64,000 nt of DNA from an uncultured Clostridia bacterium (GTDB lineage Bacteria > Bacillota > Clostridia > Saccharofermentanales > Saccharofermentanaceae). A model generated the notes under the pieces. The model had not been told where the DNA came from. It saw only the letters and a program-made list of their open reading frames with translations, and ran no database searches. Below, one piece after another: positions 42,257-50,869 of this stretch. A program made the translations under genes and the position numbers. The stretch is from contig CAMJPC010000012.1 in NCBI GenBank assembly GCA_946407705.1, forward strand, positions 1 through 64,000, in the 5' to 3' direction. How positions within the stretch are numbered: position 1 is the first letter of the stretch; every line of letters begins with the position of its first letter.

Positions 42257-44329
42257 ATGTTGTTAAGGTTAAAGAAGCCGATGGCGGCGGTGATGGCCGC
42301 GGTAATGCTTTTCGCGATGGCCGGCTGCAAGGGCAAGGAAGACAGCGGCGAGGTCAGGAAGGCGGGCGGATACAGCTTCAATTGGCTGGATTCCAATCTT
42401 TTGGAGAATGTGGATAAAATGGGCGAGGCGAAGATCACGGATGACTTCGCGGCGGCCGTTAATTACGAGTGGACGAAGGCCCAGAAGGAAGACAATTCGT
42501 ACAGCATGAGCTCGTTCGGCGAGGCGATGAGGAAGGTCGTTGAGAACAAGAGGGCGATACTGAACGACAAGTCGGTGAAGGACGACAAGAACGTTGAGCT
42601 TGTAAGGATCGCGGACAGCCTTTTCAATGATTGGGAGTACCGCAACACGCTGGGCGTCGTGCCGCTCAAGAAGTACCTCGCGTACATTGACGACATCAAG
42701 ACGCTGGACGATGTGTCCGCTTACATGATCGATAATGAGAAGAATCCGTTCGCGATATCTTTCGTGAAGCTGGATTATTTCGGCAACGAGTCGCTGGACG
42801 ATTACCGCGCGCTCAAGCTGACCAAGCCTGACCTGATGCTCGAAAAGACCGACGAATACGTCGTTTTGTCACAGGACGGCTACAGGAAGCAGGACATCAA
42901 GGCGCGTATGATCCGCTATCTCCTGGGCAGGTGCAGTTATTCCGAGAAGGACATCAAGGCCGTCATCAACGGCGGTTTCAGGACCGAGGCGGAGCTCGTG
43001 CAGCTGGACTTCACGGACACGGTCGACTATAAGACCGTCATCACGAAGGACGAGGTCCTCAAGCGCGCCGGAAGCTACCCGCTGGCTGATCTTCTGAAGC
43101 ACTACAACATCACAGACTGCGACCATTACATGGGCGAGCTTTCGTATATCGACAAGCTCGAAAAGTTCTACACCCAGAAGAATGTTGAGGACATGAAGGC
43201 TTACTTCAAGGCGCGCCTCGTGCTGGAATCCATCCGTTACCTGGATAAGGAAGCTTACGATTTCTACATGGACACGAACCTCGACCGCACGAACAAGTTC
43301 GCGCAGAGGATAGACAGGGATCCTGACCTGACGTTCTTTTTGATGCTCGGAAAGACCGTGCTGACCGCAGCCGTTGACCAGATGTACCTCGACTACTATT
43401 ACGACGAGGCAGTGGCGAAAGAGGTCACGGAGTTCGTGCACAAGATCAAGGCGAAGTACGCGGTCCTGATCGATGAGAACAAGTTCCTGTCGGAGGCGAG
43501 CAAAAAGGCCGTCAAGGAGAAGCTCGACAGGATGGGCGAGAACATAATCACACCGTCGAACAAGGCTGATTTCACGGGTGTCACGTTTAAGACCAAAGAG
43601 GAGGGCGGCACGTTCCTGGACGCGCTCTGCGTGATGAACAGGCTCTCGAACGAGCACATCGGCGTCATCGTTCAGCAGAAGATCCCTAAGGATTACTGGG
43701 ACATCTACGACGGCGATTATTCGACGACGGTCACCAACGCGTCATACGATCCGATGCAGAACTGCATTTTCATAAGGGCCGGCATCCTGGTCGATCCGAT
43801 GTACAATCACGATGCCCCCATCGAAAAGAAGCTCGGCTCCTTCGGCGCCGTTCTGGGCCACGAGATCTCCCACGCGTTTGATTCCGAGAACATCCATTAT
43901 GATGCGGACGGCAGGACAAATAAGACGATCACCAAAGAAGAACTCAAAGAATGGGACAAGGTTGTCGGCAGGATAGGCGATCATTTCGCCGGGTACATTC
44001 CTTTCGAGGGCGCCGAAGGCTACAGCGACGGCCGTCTCATCAGTGGCGAGGTCATCGCGGACGCAGAGGGCATCAAGGTCGCCCTCATGATCGGCAAGGA
44101 CTATAAGGATTTCGATTACGACCTGTTCTTCAGGAGCTTCGCGGGCTTCTGGAAATTCGCCATGACCAAGCAGGAGCAGATGAACATGATCAACAAGGAC
44201 AGCCATCCGCTCGAGTACTTAAGGATCAACTACTCGCTCGCCCAGTTTGACGAGTTCATCGCCACTTACGGCCTGAAGCCCGGCGACGGAATGTACATGG
44301 ATCCTTCCGAAAGGATCTTAATCTGGTGA
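42257..44329 (+). CDS. M13-family (neprilysin-like) zinc metallopeptidase lipoprotein
   Basis: 690 aa, full length for the family. Lipobox AMAGC near residues 20-24. Zinc motif GHEISHAFD (HExxH), third ligand in GEVIADAEG, and the substrate motif NASYDP in the place of NAYY/F-x-P. The N-terminal 400 residues are the helical M13_N domain. It should degrade peptides at the cell surface. GGGGTGATT precedes the ATG. The stop is followed by 8 nt and then a membrane-protein gene, so the two are probably co-transcribed. Confidence 0.92.
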   Translation: MLLRLKKPMAAVMAAVMLFAMAGCKGKEDSGEVRKAGGYSFNWLDSNLLENVDKMGEAKITDDFAAAVNYEWTKAQKEDNSYSMSSFGEAMRKVVENKRAILNDKSVKDDKNVELVRIADSLFNDWEYRNTLGVVPLKKYLAYIDDIKTLDDVSAYMIDNEKNPFAISFVKLDYFGNESLDDYRALKLTKPDLMLEKTDEYVVLSQDGYRKQDIKARMIRYLLGRCSYSEKDIKAVINGGFRTEAELVQLDFTDTVDYKTVITKDEVLKRAGSYPLADLLKHYNITDCDHYMGELSYIDKLEKFYTQKNVEDMKAYFKARLVLESIRYLDKEAYDFYMDTNLDRTNKFAQRIDRDPDLTFFLMLGKTVLTAAVDQMYLDYYYDEAVAKEVTEFVHKIKAKYAVLIDENKFLSEASKKAVKEKLDRMGENIITPSNKADFTGVTFKTKEEGGTFLDALCVMNRLSNEHIGVIVQQKIPKDYWDIYDGDYSTTVTNASYDPMQNCIFIRAGILVDPMYNHDAPIEKKLGSFGAVLGHEISHAFDSENIHYDADGRTNKTITKEELKEWDKVVGRIGDHFAGYIPFEGAEGYSDGRLISGEVIADAEGIKVALMIGKDYKDFDYDLFFRSFAGFWKFAMTKQEQMNMINKDSHPLEYLRINYSLAQFDEFIATYGLKPGDGMYMDPSERILIW

Positions 44330-44337
44330 GGTGTCCC

Positions 44338-45201
44338 ATGATCGAATTAACCAAGGAAGAATTCCTGACAACGATAAAAAAGAAAAGATTCATCGTCCTG
44401 ATGCCGCTGCTCTTCATCGGCGCCATCGTCGCGGTCGTGATGCAGAAGAACGATTACCTGAACGACCTGACCTTCATCTTCAGGATGCAGAAATACATGA
44501 ACCTGGTCTTCAACCCGCTCGCGGGCTCGATCCTGCTCATCACCGTTCATCGAAAAAAATACACCAGGAACTCCATCATCCAGGCGGAAGAGCACAACGT
44601 CAAAAGATCCGTCGCGGTCCTCTCAAGGCACCTCGCGGGCAGCCTGATCCTCATCTGCCTGTATTTCCTGATGGCGGTCCTCGCACTCCTTTTGTCCGTG
44701 ATCTTTGGCACGAAATGCTCAGCGCTCCAGCTCCAGCAGCTCGCAACCTACATCTTCCTCGACTGCTTCGCCGCGGTCACGACGTATGTGGGCGTGCTCT
44801 TCTGGCAGTATCTTTTCGCGTTCCCCGTGGTACCCATCCTGGTCTACGTAGCAGCGATGTTCGTCTCGCCGCTCTTCTTTGACTTACTGGGCTATTCGAA
44901 CGTCATCTTCAAAGTCTGCTCATATGTCTTCCCGAAAAACATGACCGACATCATGTACACGGGGATCCTTATGAACAACTTTTCGTGGGTGCCGCTCATC
45001 GTCATGATCAGCCACATCGTGCTGCCTCCGATCTTCACGATCCTCGTTTTCAAGCTCAAGAAAAAGGACAAGAAGAAGAAAAAGAAGAAGGGCGAAGAGG
45101 AGGAACAAAGGCCTTCTTTCGAAGAACTCGAGAAAGACCCGCTCATCGCGTCGATCCTCAGGGAGGCGGAACTTACGGAGGAATTTACCGATGATCTCTA
45201 A
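44338..45201 (+). CDS. Six-helix membrane protein, ABC-2-permease-like
   Basis: 287 aa. Six hydrophobic segments (about 20-40, 55-72, 98-125, 140-165, 170-190 and 225-250) and then a lysine-rich run and an acidic helical tail. The arrangement is like small ABC-2 permeases, though no ATPase gene is adjacent. The start is set by GTGAGGTG 4 nt before the ATG. Its 3' end overlaps the next gene by 11 nt. Part of the M13 peptidase operon. Confidence 0.75.
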   Translation: MIELTKEEFLTTIKKKRFIVLMPLLFIGAIVAVVMQKNDYLNDLTFIFRMQKYMNLVFNPLAGSILLITVHRKKYTRNSIIQAEEHNVKRSVAVLSRHLAGSLILICLYFLMAVLALLLSVIFGTKCSALQLQQLATYIFLDCFAAVTTYVGVLFWQYLFAFPVVPILVYVAAMFVSPLFFDLLGYSNVIFKVCSYVFPKNMTDIMYTGILMNNFSWVPLIVMISHIVLPPIFTILVFKLKKKDKKKKKKKGEEEEQRPSFEELEKDPLIASILREAELTEEFTDDL

Positions 45202-45859
45202 CATCAGGCCCGACAAGGCGGAGAGCCTTCTCCTTCTTCCGCGGGAAATGGAGAAGACCGATAATGACAAAACGCTCACCAAGTCGTGGGTCCAGATCTT
45301 CGTTATCTGCGGCATCCTCACGCTCGTCACGGGCGGTGCGCTGGCCGCAGGCCTCATCGTCCGCAGGAGCCTGGTGAGACATTCCCTTATCATGCTGATG
45401 TTCGTTCTGGCCTTCGACGTCTATGTCATCATCAAATTTGTCAGAACGAGATATGTTTCCCCCTCCGAGTTCAGGAAGTCGGTCACGAAAACAGGACGTG
45501 ACAAGGTCCTCGCCCAGCTCAGGGATCCGACGGCTTTAGGGTTTTTCATCGACGAGGACAATTACGACAGCATCACGGTCCTGACGCTCGATTATCTTCT
45601 CGGTGCCAACGAGTTTTTCTTCGAGTTGAAAGACATCAATTCCATGACCGTCAGCAAGTCAGACGTGCCTGAAGAGCGCCTCCAGAGGTACAAGGACGAG
45701 CACACCCGCAACGTTCTCCGCTGCGTTTACTCGATCGACGTCAATCTGAAGTCGGGCGCTAACAGGAGGAAGTACATCGCCATGACGACTCCCGACCTGA
45801 ACGCTTTTTTCGGCTACGTTAATCAGAGAGCGCCCCATATAAAACTTACTTACAAGTAA
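45191..45859 (+). CDS. Two-helix membrane protein
   Basis: 222 aa. Two adjacent transmembrane segments (about 36-57 and 65-82), then a soluble domain with TVLTLDYLLGANEFFFELKDI and IAMTTPDLNAFF, perhaps PH-like (YcxB-type), as in the tail of the protein at 7966. Starts inside the previous gene (11-nt overlap) with GGAGG 9 nt upstream, which indicates translational coupling. The function is unknown. Confidence 0.75.
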   Translation: MISNIRPDKAESLLLLPREMEKTDNDKTLTKSWVQIFVICGILTLVTGGALAAGLIVRRSLVRHSLIMLMFVLAFDVYVIIKFVRTRYVSPSEFRKSVTKTGRDKVLAQLRDPTALGFFIDEDNYDSITVLTLDYLLGANEFFFELKDINSMTVSKSDVPEERLQRYKDEHTRNVLRCVYSIDVNLKSGANRRKYIAMTTPDLNAFFGYVNQRAPHIKLTYK

Positions 45860-45920
45860 TTGCAACTTTTTCTTCTGCCCGTTTGTATCTAAGGTATCAA
45901 CTACAGGGGGTAGTATCTTT

Positions 45921-46691
45921 ATGAAAAAAATAATCAGCCTGGTGCTCGCGGCCACGCTCCTCGGAGGCTTGTTCCTCACAGGCTGCCACCGGCCCCGTAA
46001 AGGCGATATCCAGATCGATGTTTCCACCATGCCGAGCGAAGGCACGGTTTATGTGGGAGGTATAGGTGCCGGGAGTGCCACGGATACCGCAAGTCCCGCG
46101 CCGGGTATCAATGACAAGACAGGCCGGCCTTTATCCACTACACCCACAAAGGGCGAAGACGGCAAGATCAACCACGGTCACTCGATCACCGAACGTCAGG
46201 GCCGCGAAAGGGAGATCAGCCGCACGGATAAGGTCTTCCTGACCGAGGCTGACGCATACGGTTACTTGTGCGAGAGTCTCCCGCTCCAGTCTCCGGGCCT
46301 TTCCTTCAGGCTCACCCGTACCTCCGATGACGACCCCGGCGCTTATATGTGGTACGAGTTCACCGTTTTCAAGGGAGAGTACAGGGTCATCAACGCAACT
46401 TTCAACGTCGTCTGTTTCACCGACGGCACTCTCATCGAAGGCAGGAAAGAGTTCACGACCTGCACTTTCTACGAGGGTGAGGTCCTCAAGCCCAAAGAAG
46501 CTCTTGCCAGATACCGTGAGACGAAAAAGGATGAACGCAAAATGAGACTCATTGAAACGGGATATCTTTACATGGGCAGGTACCAGGAAAAATGCGCCCT
46601 GGTCTACGTCTTCCGCTATGACGAAGGCAAGCTGTACATCGACGCGTCGAACGGCGAACTGATCGGTCATCGCAAGGACTGGATCACCTGA
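45921..46691 (+). CDS. Putative lipoprotein
   Basis: 256 aa. Lipobox LTGC at about 19-22 and a Gly/Thr/Ser-rich linker (about 30-95). A C-terminal domain with YMWYEFTVFKGEYRVINATFNVV, and KCALVYVFRYDEGKLYIDAS near the end. No family is assigned. CAGGGGG precedes the ATG. No terminator directly follows; the next structure is a small-RNA-like unit beginning with its own promoter at its stop codon. Confidence 0.8.
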   Translation: MKKIISLVLAATLLGGLFLTGCHRPRKGDIQIDVSTMPSEGTVYVGGIGAGSATDTASPAPGINDKTGRPLSTTPTKGEDGKINHGHSITERQGREREISRTDKVFLTEADAYGYLCESLPLQSPGLSFRLTRTSDDDPGAYMWYEFTVFKGEYRVINATFNVVCFTDGTLIEGRKEFTTCTFYEGEVLKPKEALARYRETKKDERKMRLIETGYLYMGRYQEKCALVYVFRYDEGKLYIDASNGELIGHRKDWIT

Positions 46692-46692
46692 T

Positions 46693-46737
46693 CAGTCCCA
46701 TTAATGTCAGGTTTTGTCTGCCGGCCGTTGCTATAAT
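46693..46737 (+). promoter_or_regulatory. Class-2 repeated promoter, copy A
   Basis: CAGTCCCATTAATGTCA (46693-46709) followed by TATAAT (46732-46737), 39 nt from the start of the box to the -10. Same box and spacing at 48196-48240; a weaker version at 48449-48493. TATAAT is followed by CAAAGCATA in copies A and B. Confidence 0.65.
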
Positions 46738-46743
46738 CAAAGC

Positions 46744-46840
46744 ATATACAACAGACATCACCTCCTATAAATGTTCTGTGGTTTCCATTTTTACCTTACC
46801 TCCTGTGGCCCGGCCGTCCTCCCGGGCCACAACCTTTTCC
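46744..46840 (+). ncRNA. Probable small RNA A with CCUCC motif
   Basis: From the class-2 promoter to a 9-bp GC-rich hairpin (GTGGCCCGG/CCGGGCCAC, 46805-46830) and CCTTTTCC. TTACCTCCTGTGG just before the hairpin and CCTC in its loop could bind AGGAGGT ribosome sites. The same TACCTCCTGTGGCCCGG occurs at 47387-47405. No open frame with a ribosome site inside. Confidence 0.5.
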
Positions 46841-46878
46841 GGGATTGTTCAGGGATCTTCAACATATGCGCCGCGAAG

Positions 46879-46943
46879 TGTTGTTTAAGCAACAAAAAGC
46901 CTCTTGATTAGTGATTGGAAAGGCCTTCTCCTATTGCCATAAT
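46879..46943 (+). promoter_or_regulatory. Class-1 repeated promoter, copy 3
   Basis: Dyad TGTTGTTTAAGCAACA (46879-46894), 16 nt, GTGATTGG (46911-46918), 19 nt, -10 CATAAT (46938-46943). Drives the 105-aa gene. Confidence 0.72.
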
Positions 46944-46993
46944 GAGGCCATCAAACAACAAACACAAAACCCAAGAGGAACCTGAGGAGGAAT

Positions 46994-47311
46994 ATGAAAA
47001 TGACAGATGAGACATTGAACCTTGACACACGAGTAGCACTGGACTTTTGTTCTTGCTCAGTCGATTACAACAATCCGATGTACTCGTACTTCAGCAACGA
47101 TCTTTTCAAGATCTACATGTTGCTCGAAGAGGAGTTCGACAACGGTGTCAGCTGTGGAGATGCAGCTCACAACGTTTACGAGAAGCTCGAGTATCCTGCG
47201 CACACCTGGCCCGGAGTCCGCTACTTCGCCAAAGAAGTCTACAGGGAACTTGAGACGACCGACCGCAGTTATAAAGACATCAATCCTTTCAAACAGTCCG
47301 TATGTTCATAA
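46994..47311 (+). CDS. 105-aa acidic protein under the class-1 promoter
   Basis: 105 aa, no signal. Acidic and aromatic, with six cysteines/serines near the ends (CSCSVDYNNPMYSYF at the start, CS at the end). Motifs DLFKIYMLLEEEFDNGVSCGD and VYEKLEYPAHTWPGVRYFAKE suggest a small helical fold. GAGGAGG precedes the ATG; a second ATG follows 6 nt later. The class-1 promoter lies about 50 nt upstream. Function unknown. Confidence 0.76.
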   Translation: MKMTDETLNLDTRVALDFCSCSVDYNNPMYSYFSNDLFKIYMLLEEEFDNGVSCGDAAHNVYEKLEYPAHTWPGVRYFAKEVYRELETTDRSYKDINPFKQSVCS

Positions 47312-47351
47312 TTTACATTTTAATCAGCATTCTAGTAGCTAGTATCAAATA

Positions 47352-47432
47352 AGACATATCCCACATGTAGTGTTTGTCATATTTTCCCTACCTCCTGTGG
47401 CCCGGATCTACCCATCCGGGCCACTACTCTTT
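47352..47432 (+). ncRNA. Terminator-like element C, related to small RNA A
   Basis: CTACCTCCTGTGGCCCGG and a 10-bp hairpin (47397-47406 and 47415-47424) with a TCTACCCA loop, then CTCTTTTCTG. The same sequence block as small RNA A. No clear class-2 box is present, so it may be the 3' end of the 105-aa gene's mRNA, released by processing, or a diverged copy. Confidence 0.4.
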
Positions 47433-47529
47433 TCTGAGTTTTTTCGCGCGATCCGCCGCCCGAAAAGGCCACGCCCCCGCTTTACCGATCCAAAGTTTTT
47501 CGCCGTTGGCCGACACATTACCCCCAAAC

Positions 47530-47594
47530 TGTTGCATAAGCATCAAACTGCCCGCTCATTAGTGATTGGATGGCCCGCAAACGCTTGCAATAAT
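47530..47594 (+). promoter_or_regulatory. Class-1 repeated promoter, copy 4
   Basis: Dyad TGTTGCATAAGCATCA (47530-47545), 16 nt, GTGATTGG (47562-47569), 19 nt, -10 AATAAT (47589-47594). Drives the lipoprotein at 47636. Confidence 0.72.
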
Positions 47595-47635
47595 TAACCC
47601 ATCACAAACACTAACTCATTCGGAGGGCACGAAAA

Positions 47636-48118
47636 ATGAAAAACAACACAGTTATCGCCATAGCACTCACATCAGTCGCAGTTACTGCATCCATCGGCTT
47701 CGCCTGCCTCGCAGGCTGCGCCAAGAAGACAACGAAGCAGACCGCAGTCGGTTACCTCGATCAGGAAGAGACCACACCCATCGTAACCACGGTCGACACA
47801 ACCGACGGTTATTCCTGCGAGTTCGTCAGGGGCGCCATCTACCTCTACGACGAAGAGGTCCATGAGGACACTGCAGCAGTCGCAATGGGAATCTCCCTCC
47901 CGAAGGACGTTTTCGAGGACTACATCCAGGAAGCTGAGACCGATCCCAACCACAAGATCATCAAGGACGGCGTCATGTACAGCAGCGACGGCCAGATGGT
48001 CTACCTCGTAAAGGTCAGCGACACCAGCTACTTCGGCGTTTTCGCAGACAACGTCAACACAAACGAGATGGAGAAGATCATCGACCGCATCACGGTCAAG
48101 CCCGATGTCGTCGTCTGA
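47636..48118 (+). CDS. Small lipoprotein under the class-1 promoter
   Basis: 160 aa. Lipobox CLAGC (about 24-28) after a threonine-rich hydrophobic signal. The mature part has a Thr/Val-rich linker, and the domain RGAIYLYDEEVHEDTAAVAMGI, then VYLVKVSDTSYFGVFADNVNT. No family recognised. CGGAGGGC precedes the ATG, and a terminator follows. Confidence 0.8.
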   Translation: MKNNTVIAIALTSVAVTASIGFACLAGCAKKTTKQTAVGYLDQEETTPIVTTVDTTDGYSCEFVRGAIYLYDEEVHEDTAAVAMGISLPKDVFEDYIQEAETDPNHKIIKDGVMYSSDGQMVYLVKVSDTSYFGVFADNVNTNEMEKIIDRITVKPDVVV

Positions 48119-48141
48119 TCATTTCGAAAAATAAAGCAAAC

Positions 48142-48172
48142 AAAGGGACCTCCTGAAGGTCCCTTTTTTATT
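48142..48172 (+). terminator. Intrinsic terminator
   Basis: AAAGGGACC/GGTCCCTTT stem (48142-48150 and 48158-48166) with loop TCCTGAA and a following T-run. Confidence 0.88.
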
Positions 48173-48195
48173 TGCCGTCCTGCCGGTTCGCGTTT

Positions 48196-48240
48196 CAGTC
48201 CCATTAATGTCAAGTTTGGTATCCGCGTGGCTGGTATAAT
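48196..48240 (+). promoter_or_regulatory. Class-2 repeated promoter, copy B
   Basis: CAGTCCCATTAATGTCA (48196-48212) and TATAAT (48235-48240); box-to--10 distance 39 nt, identical to copy A. Confidence 0.68.
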
Positions 48241-48246
48241 CAAAGC

Positions 48247-48366
48247 ATAAATAAAGACAACGAACCGTTTCTCCTTTTGTGCCTTGCTGTTTTTCCGGTT
48301 CAAGTTGTCATAGTAGTCCTCCGGCGGCCCGTTTTCTACCTTTCACGGGCCGCCTCCTTTTTTCCA
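48247..48366 (+). ncRNA. Probable small RNA B with CCUCC motif
   Basis: About 120 nt from the class-2 promoter to a 10-bp hairpin (GGCGGCCCGT at 48323-48332, ACGGGCCGCC at 48345-48354) with TCCTTTTTTTCC. AGTCCTCCGG is exposed before the hairpin. It stands alone: the gene upstream has its own terminator and no open frame with a ribosome site lies inside. Confidence 0.55.
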
Positions 48367-48448
48367 AGGGAGTCAGACACCCTCACAAGATCAGAAAACG
48401 ATCGGTTTTCAGGACAATAATCGAACAAAATTGCGAAATTTTACAATT

Positions 48449-48493
48449 TAGTCCTTTTAATGTCTCGCAAAATGGAAAGAGCCGTGGTAATAT
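48449..48493 (+). promoter_or_regulatory. Class-2-like promoter, copy D
   Basis: TAGTCCTTTTAATGTC (48449-48464), and TAATAT at 48488-48493, again 39 nt from box start. Diverged but with exact spacing. Confidence 0.45.
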
Positions 48494-48499
48494 AAAGCC

Positions 48500-48595
48500 A
48501 CGACCAAGAGAAATTACCCTTTTGAAGACACCACACCTTCAAAAAGAATTTAGCTGCTGCAGAAATGACTTGACCTCCGTCAGGTCATTTCTGCT
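48500..48595 (+). ncRNA. Possible small RNA D or leader of the HD-GYP gene
   Basis: A hairpin with a 9-bp arm (AGAAATGAC at 48561-48569, GTCATTTCT at 48584-48592) exposes CCTCC in its loop. No T-run directly follows, so it might instead be the 5' leader of the gene at 48721. Copy D of the class-2 promoter lies just upstream. Confidence 0.35.
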
Positions 48596-48720
48596 ATTTA
48601 GGCAGAACATCACACTTTTTTAATATATTGGTGTTAGAATCATACTGTTAGTAAGACTATTTCTGTTTTGATAGGTACTGCAGACTTAAACCGTTGAAGC
48701 AGCCTTACGAGGGAACCGGA

Positions 48721-50835
48721 ATGACTGGCAAGATCAACAAGCACGAGGATCTGAAGGCTTTTGGCCTTATTTTCGCAGGCATACTGCTCAACCTGGCCTG
48801 CGCCGAGCTTGCCAAGATCTTTAAGCTCCCGTTCTACTTTGACTGTATCGGCACAATCGCGGCCGCGATCACGGGCGGCTTCATGCCCGGCGTTCTTGTC
48901 GGTTTTGTCACGAACATCCTCATCAGTTTCTACAATTTCGCCGTGCTCGGCATCCATGACGACGCGACCATCTATTACTGCGTCGTAAGCGTTCTCATCG
49001 CCCTCGTGGCGGCGGCTTTCTCGCAGCAGAAGTATTTCAAGAAGATCTCCTTTAAGATGATCGTTCCCGTCCTGTATTTCGTCGTCCTCGGCGGCGGCCT
49101 CGGCTCCGTCATCACCTGGGGACTCTACGGTAACACGATGGGTGAGGAACTTGCGTCGTCCCTCGCCGGCCGCATCTACACGGGCTTCGTTCACGACGCA
49201 TTCTGGGCGCAGCTCTACGCCGGCCTCATCATGGACATCCCGGACAAGCTGATCAGCACCTTCCTCGCGTTCCTGATCTACAGGTTCTACCCCAAGAAAT
49301 TAAAGCCCACCCGCGATAAGATCGACCTCGCGGCACTTGCAAAGAAAGGCTTTTCGCTCAGTACGAAGATCATCATATGTGTCGCCATGATCTTCGGCAT
49401 GGCCGCGGCCGTCGTCACCATCGTCAGCTTCGGACAGTTCAGAAAGACGCTGGTCGACGCTGAAGGCGGGTACGCCATGGAGACCGCGAAATTCGCCGCG
49501 ACCCTGATCGACGGCGACATGGTCGACGAGTACCTACGGATCAAGGACAACGCCGACGGCTACAACCGCATCGTCCGTTACTACGACCTCATCTGGAAGA
49601 GCTCCGACCGCATCAGATACCTGTATGTTTATCAGATCAGGGAGGACGGCTGCCACGTTGTTTTCGATGTCGACACGCCCGAGGTCCCAGGAGCCGAGAC
49701 CGGTGAAGTCATCGAATTCGAGAAGGCCTTCGAAAAGTTCCTTCCCGACCTCCTCGCCGGCAAAGAGATAGATGTCATCGAGTCCGACGACGAGTACGGC
49801 TGGCTCCTGACTGCCTACTACCCGGTCTTCAACTCCAAAGGCCAGTGCAAAGCCTATGTCGGCGTTGACGTCTCCATGCCCAACATCGCTGAGATCGAGC
49901 GCATCTTCACCATCAAGATCACGACGATCCTCATGGGCTTCTTCATCACGATCCTCACCGTCAGCGTTTACCTCGCCAAGCGTTTCATCGTCTCGCCCGT
50001 CAACAGCCTCGCCAAGCTTGCCGGCGACTTCGCCTACAACGACGACGAAGCCCGCAAGGAAGCACTCGAGAGCATCAATGACATCGAGATCCGCACCGGC
50101 GACGAGATCGAGCATCTCTATGAGGCCATGGCGAAAACGACCCGCGACACGGTCGACTACATCACCGAGACCCAGCGCAAGAACGAGGCCATCTCCACGT
50201 TCCAGTCCGGCATGATCAACGTCATGGCCGACCTCGTCGAGAGCCGCGACCAGTCCACAGGCACGCACATCAAGAACACCTCCGCCTACGTCGAGATCAT
50301 CTGTGACGAGCTCATTAAAGAAGGTCTCTACTCCGACATCGTCAACGAAGAGTACAAGACCAACGTCGTCTCATCCGCCCCGATGCACGACATCGGCAAG
50401 ATCAAGATCTCCGACGCGATCCTCAACAAGCCCGGCAAGTTCACCCCCGAAGAGTTCGAGATAATGAAGACCCACGCCGCAGAAGGCGCCAAGATCATAA
50501 GCACGGTCAAAAAGACCGTCGAGAGCGACGCCCTCAAGGAAGACTACCTCGGCGAGGCCGAGAACATGGCCCACTACCACCACGAGAAATGGAACGGCAA
50601 GGGCTACCCCGACGGCCTCAAAGGCGAGGAGATCCCGCTTTCCGCCCGCATCATGGCCGTCGCCGACGTTTTCGATGCCCTCGTTGCCGAGCGCGTCTAC
50701 AAACCCGCGATGCCCTTCGACAAAGCCATCTCCATCATCAAGGAGAGCTCCGGCGAGCACTTCGACCCCGTCATCGTCGAAGCCTTCCTCAAAGCCGAAG
50801 ACAAGATCCGCGCCGTCACGGCCAACATCCACTGA
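48721..50835 (+). CDS. Membrane-bound HD-GYP cyclic-di-GMP phosphodiesterase
   Basis: 704 aa. N-terminal block of about six transmembrane helices (20-200) resembling an ECF-transporter-like or MASE-type sensor. Another helix at about 220-240, an extracytoplasmic Cache-like sensor (about 245-400), a helix, a HAMP-like linker, and an HD-GYP domain (about 500-700) with PMHDIGKIKISD, AHYHHEKWNGKGYPDG and ADVFDAL. The residues that bind metals and substrate are intact, so c-di-GMP hydrolysis is expected. The start is the ATG after GAGGGAACCGGA, not an upstream TTG. Ends in a terminator. Confidence 0.92.
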   Translation: MTGKINKHEDLKAFGLIFAGILLNLACAELAKIFKLPFYFDCIGTIAAAITGGFMPGVLVGFVTNILISFYNFAVLGIHDDATIYYCVVSVLIALVAAAFSQQKYFKKISFKMIVPVLYFVVLGGGLGSVITWGLYGNTMGEELASSLAGRIYTGFVHDAFWAQLYAGLIMDIPDKLISTFLAFLIYRFYPKKLKPTRDKIDLAALAKKGFSLSTKIIICVAMIFGMAAAVVTIVSFGQFRKTLVDAEGGYAMETAKFAATLIDGDMVDEYLRIKDNADGYNRIVRYYDLIWKSSDRIRYLYVYQIREDGCHVVFDVDTPEVPGAETGEVIEFEKAFEKFLPDLLAGKEIDVIESDDEYGWLLTAYYPVFNSKGQCKAYVGVDVSMPNIAEIERIFTIKITTILMGFFITILTVSVYLAKRFIVSPVNSLAKLAGDFAYNDDEARKEALESINDIEIRTGDEIEHLYEAMAKTTRDTVDYITETQRKNEAISTFQSGMINVMADLVESRDQSTGTHIKNTSAYVEIICDELIKEGLYSDIVNEEYKTNVVSSAPMHDIGKIKISDAILNKPGKFTPEEFEIMKTHAAEGAKIISTVKKTVESDALKEDYLGEAENMAHYHHEKWNGKGYPDGLKGEEIPLSARIMAVADVFDALVAERVYKPAMPFDKAISIIKESSGEHFDPVIVEAFLKAEDKIRAVTANIH

Positions 50836-50843
50836 TCAAGATG

Positions 50844-50866
50844 CCGCCCTCCGGGGCGGTTTTTAT
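50844..50866 (+). terminator. Intrinsic terminator
   Basis: CCGCCC/GGGCGG stem (50844-50849 and 50854-50859), then TTTTTATT. Confidence 0.85.
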
Positions 50867-50869
50867 TGC

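Noticed and set aside
48247..48366. c-di-GMP riboswitch upstream of the HD-GYP gene
   Set aside because: No GEMM-type conserved core could be seen; the repeated class-2 promoter and CCTCC hairpins fit better.
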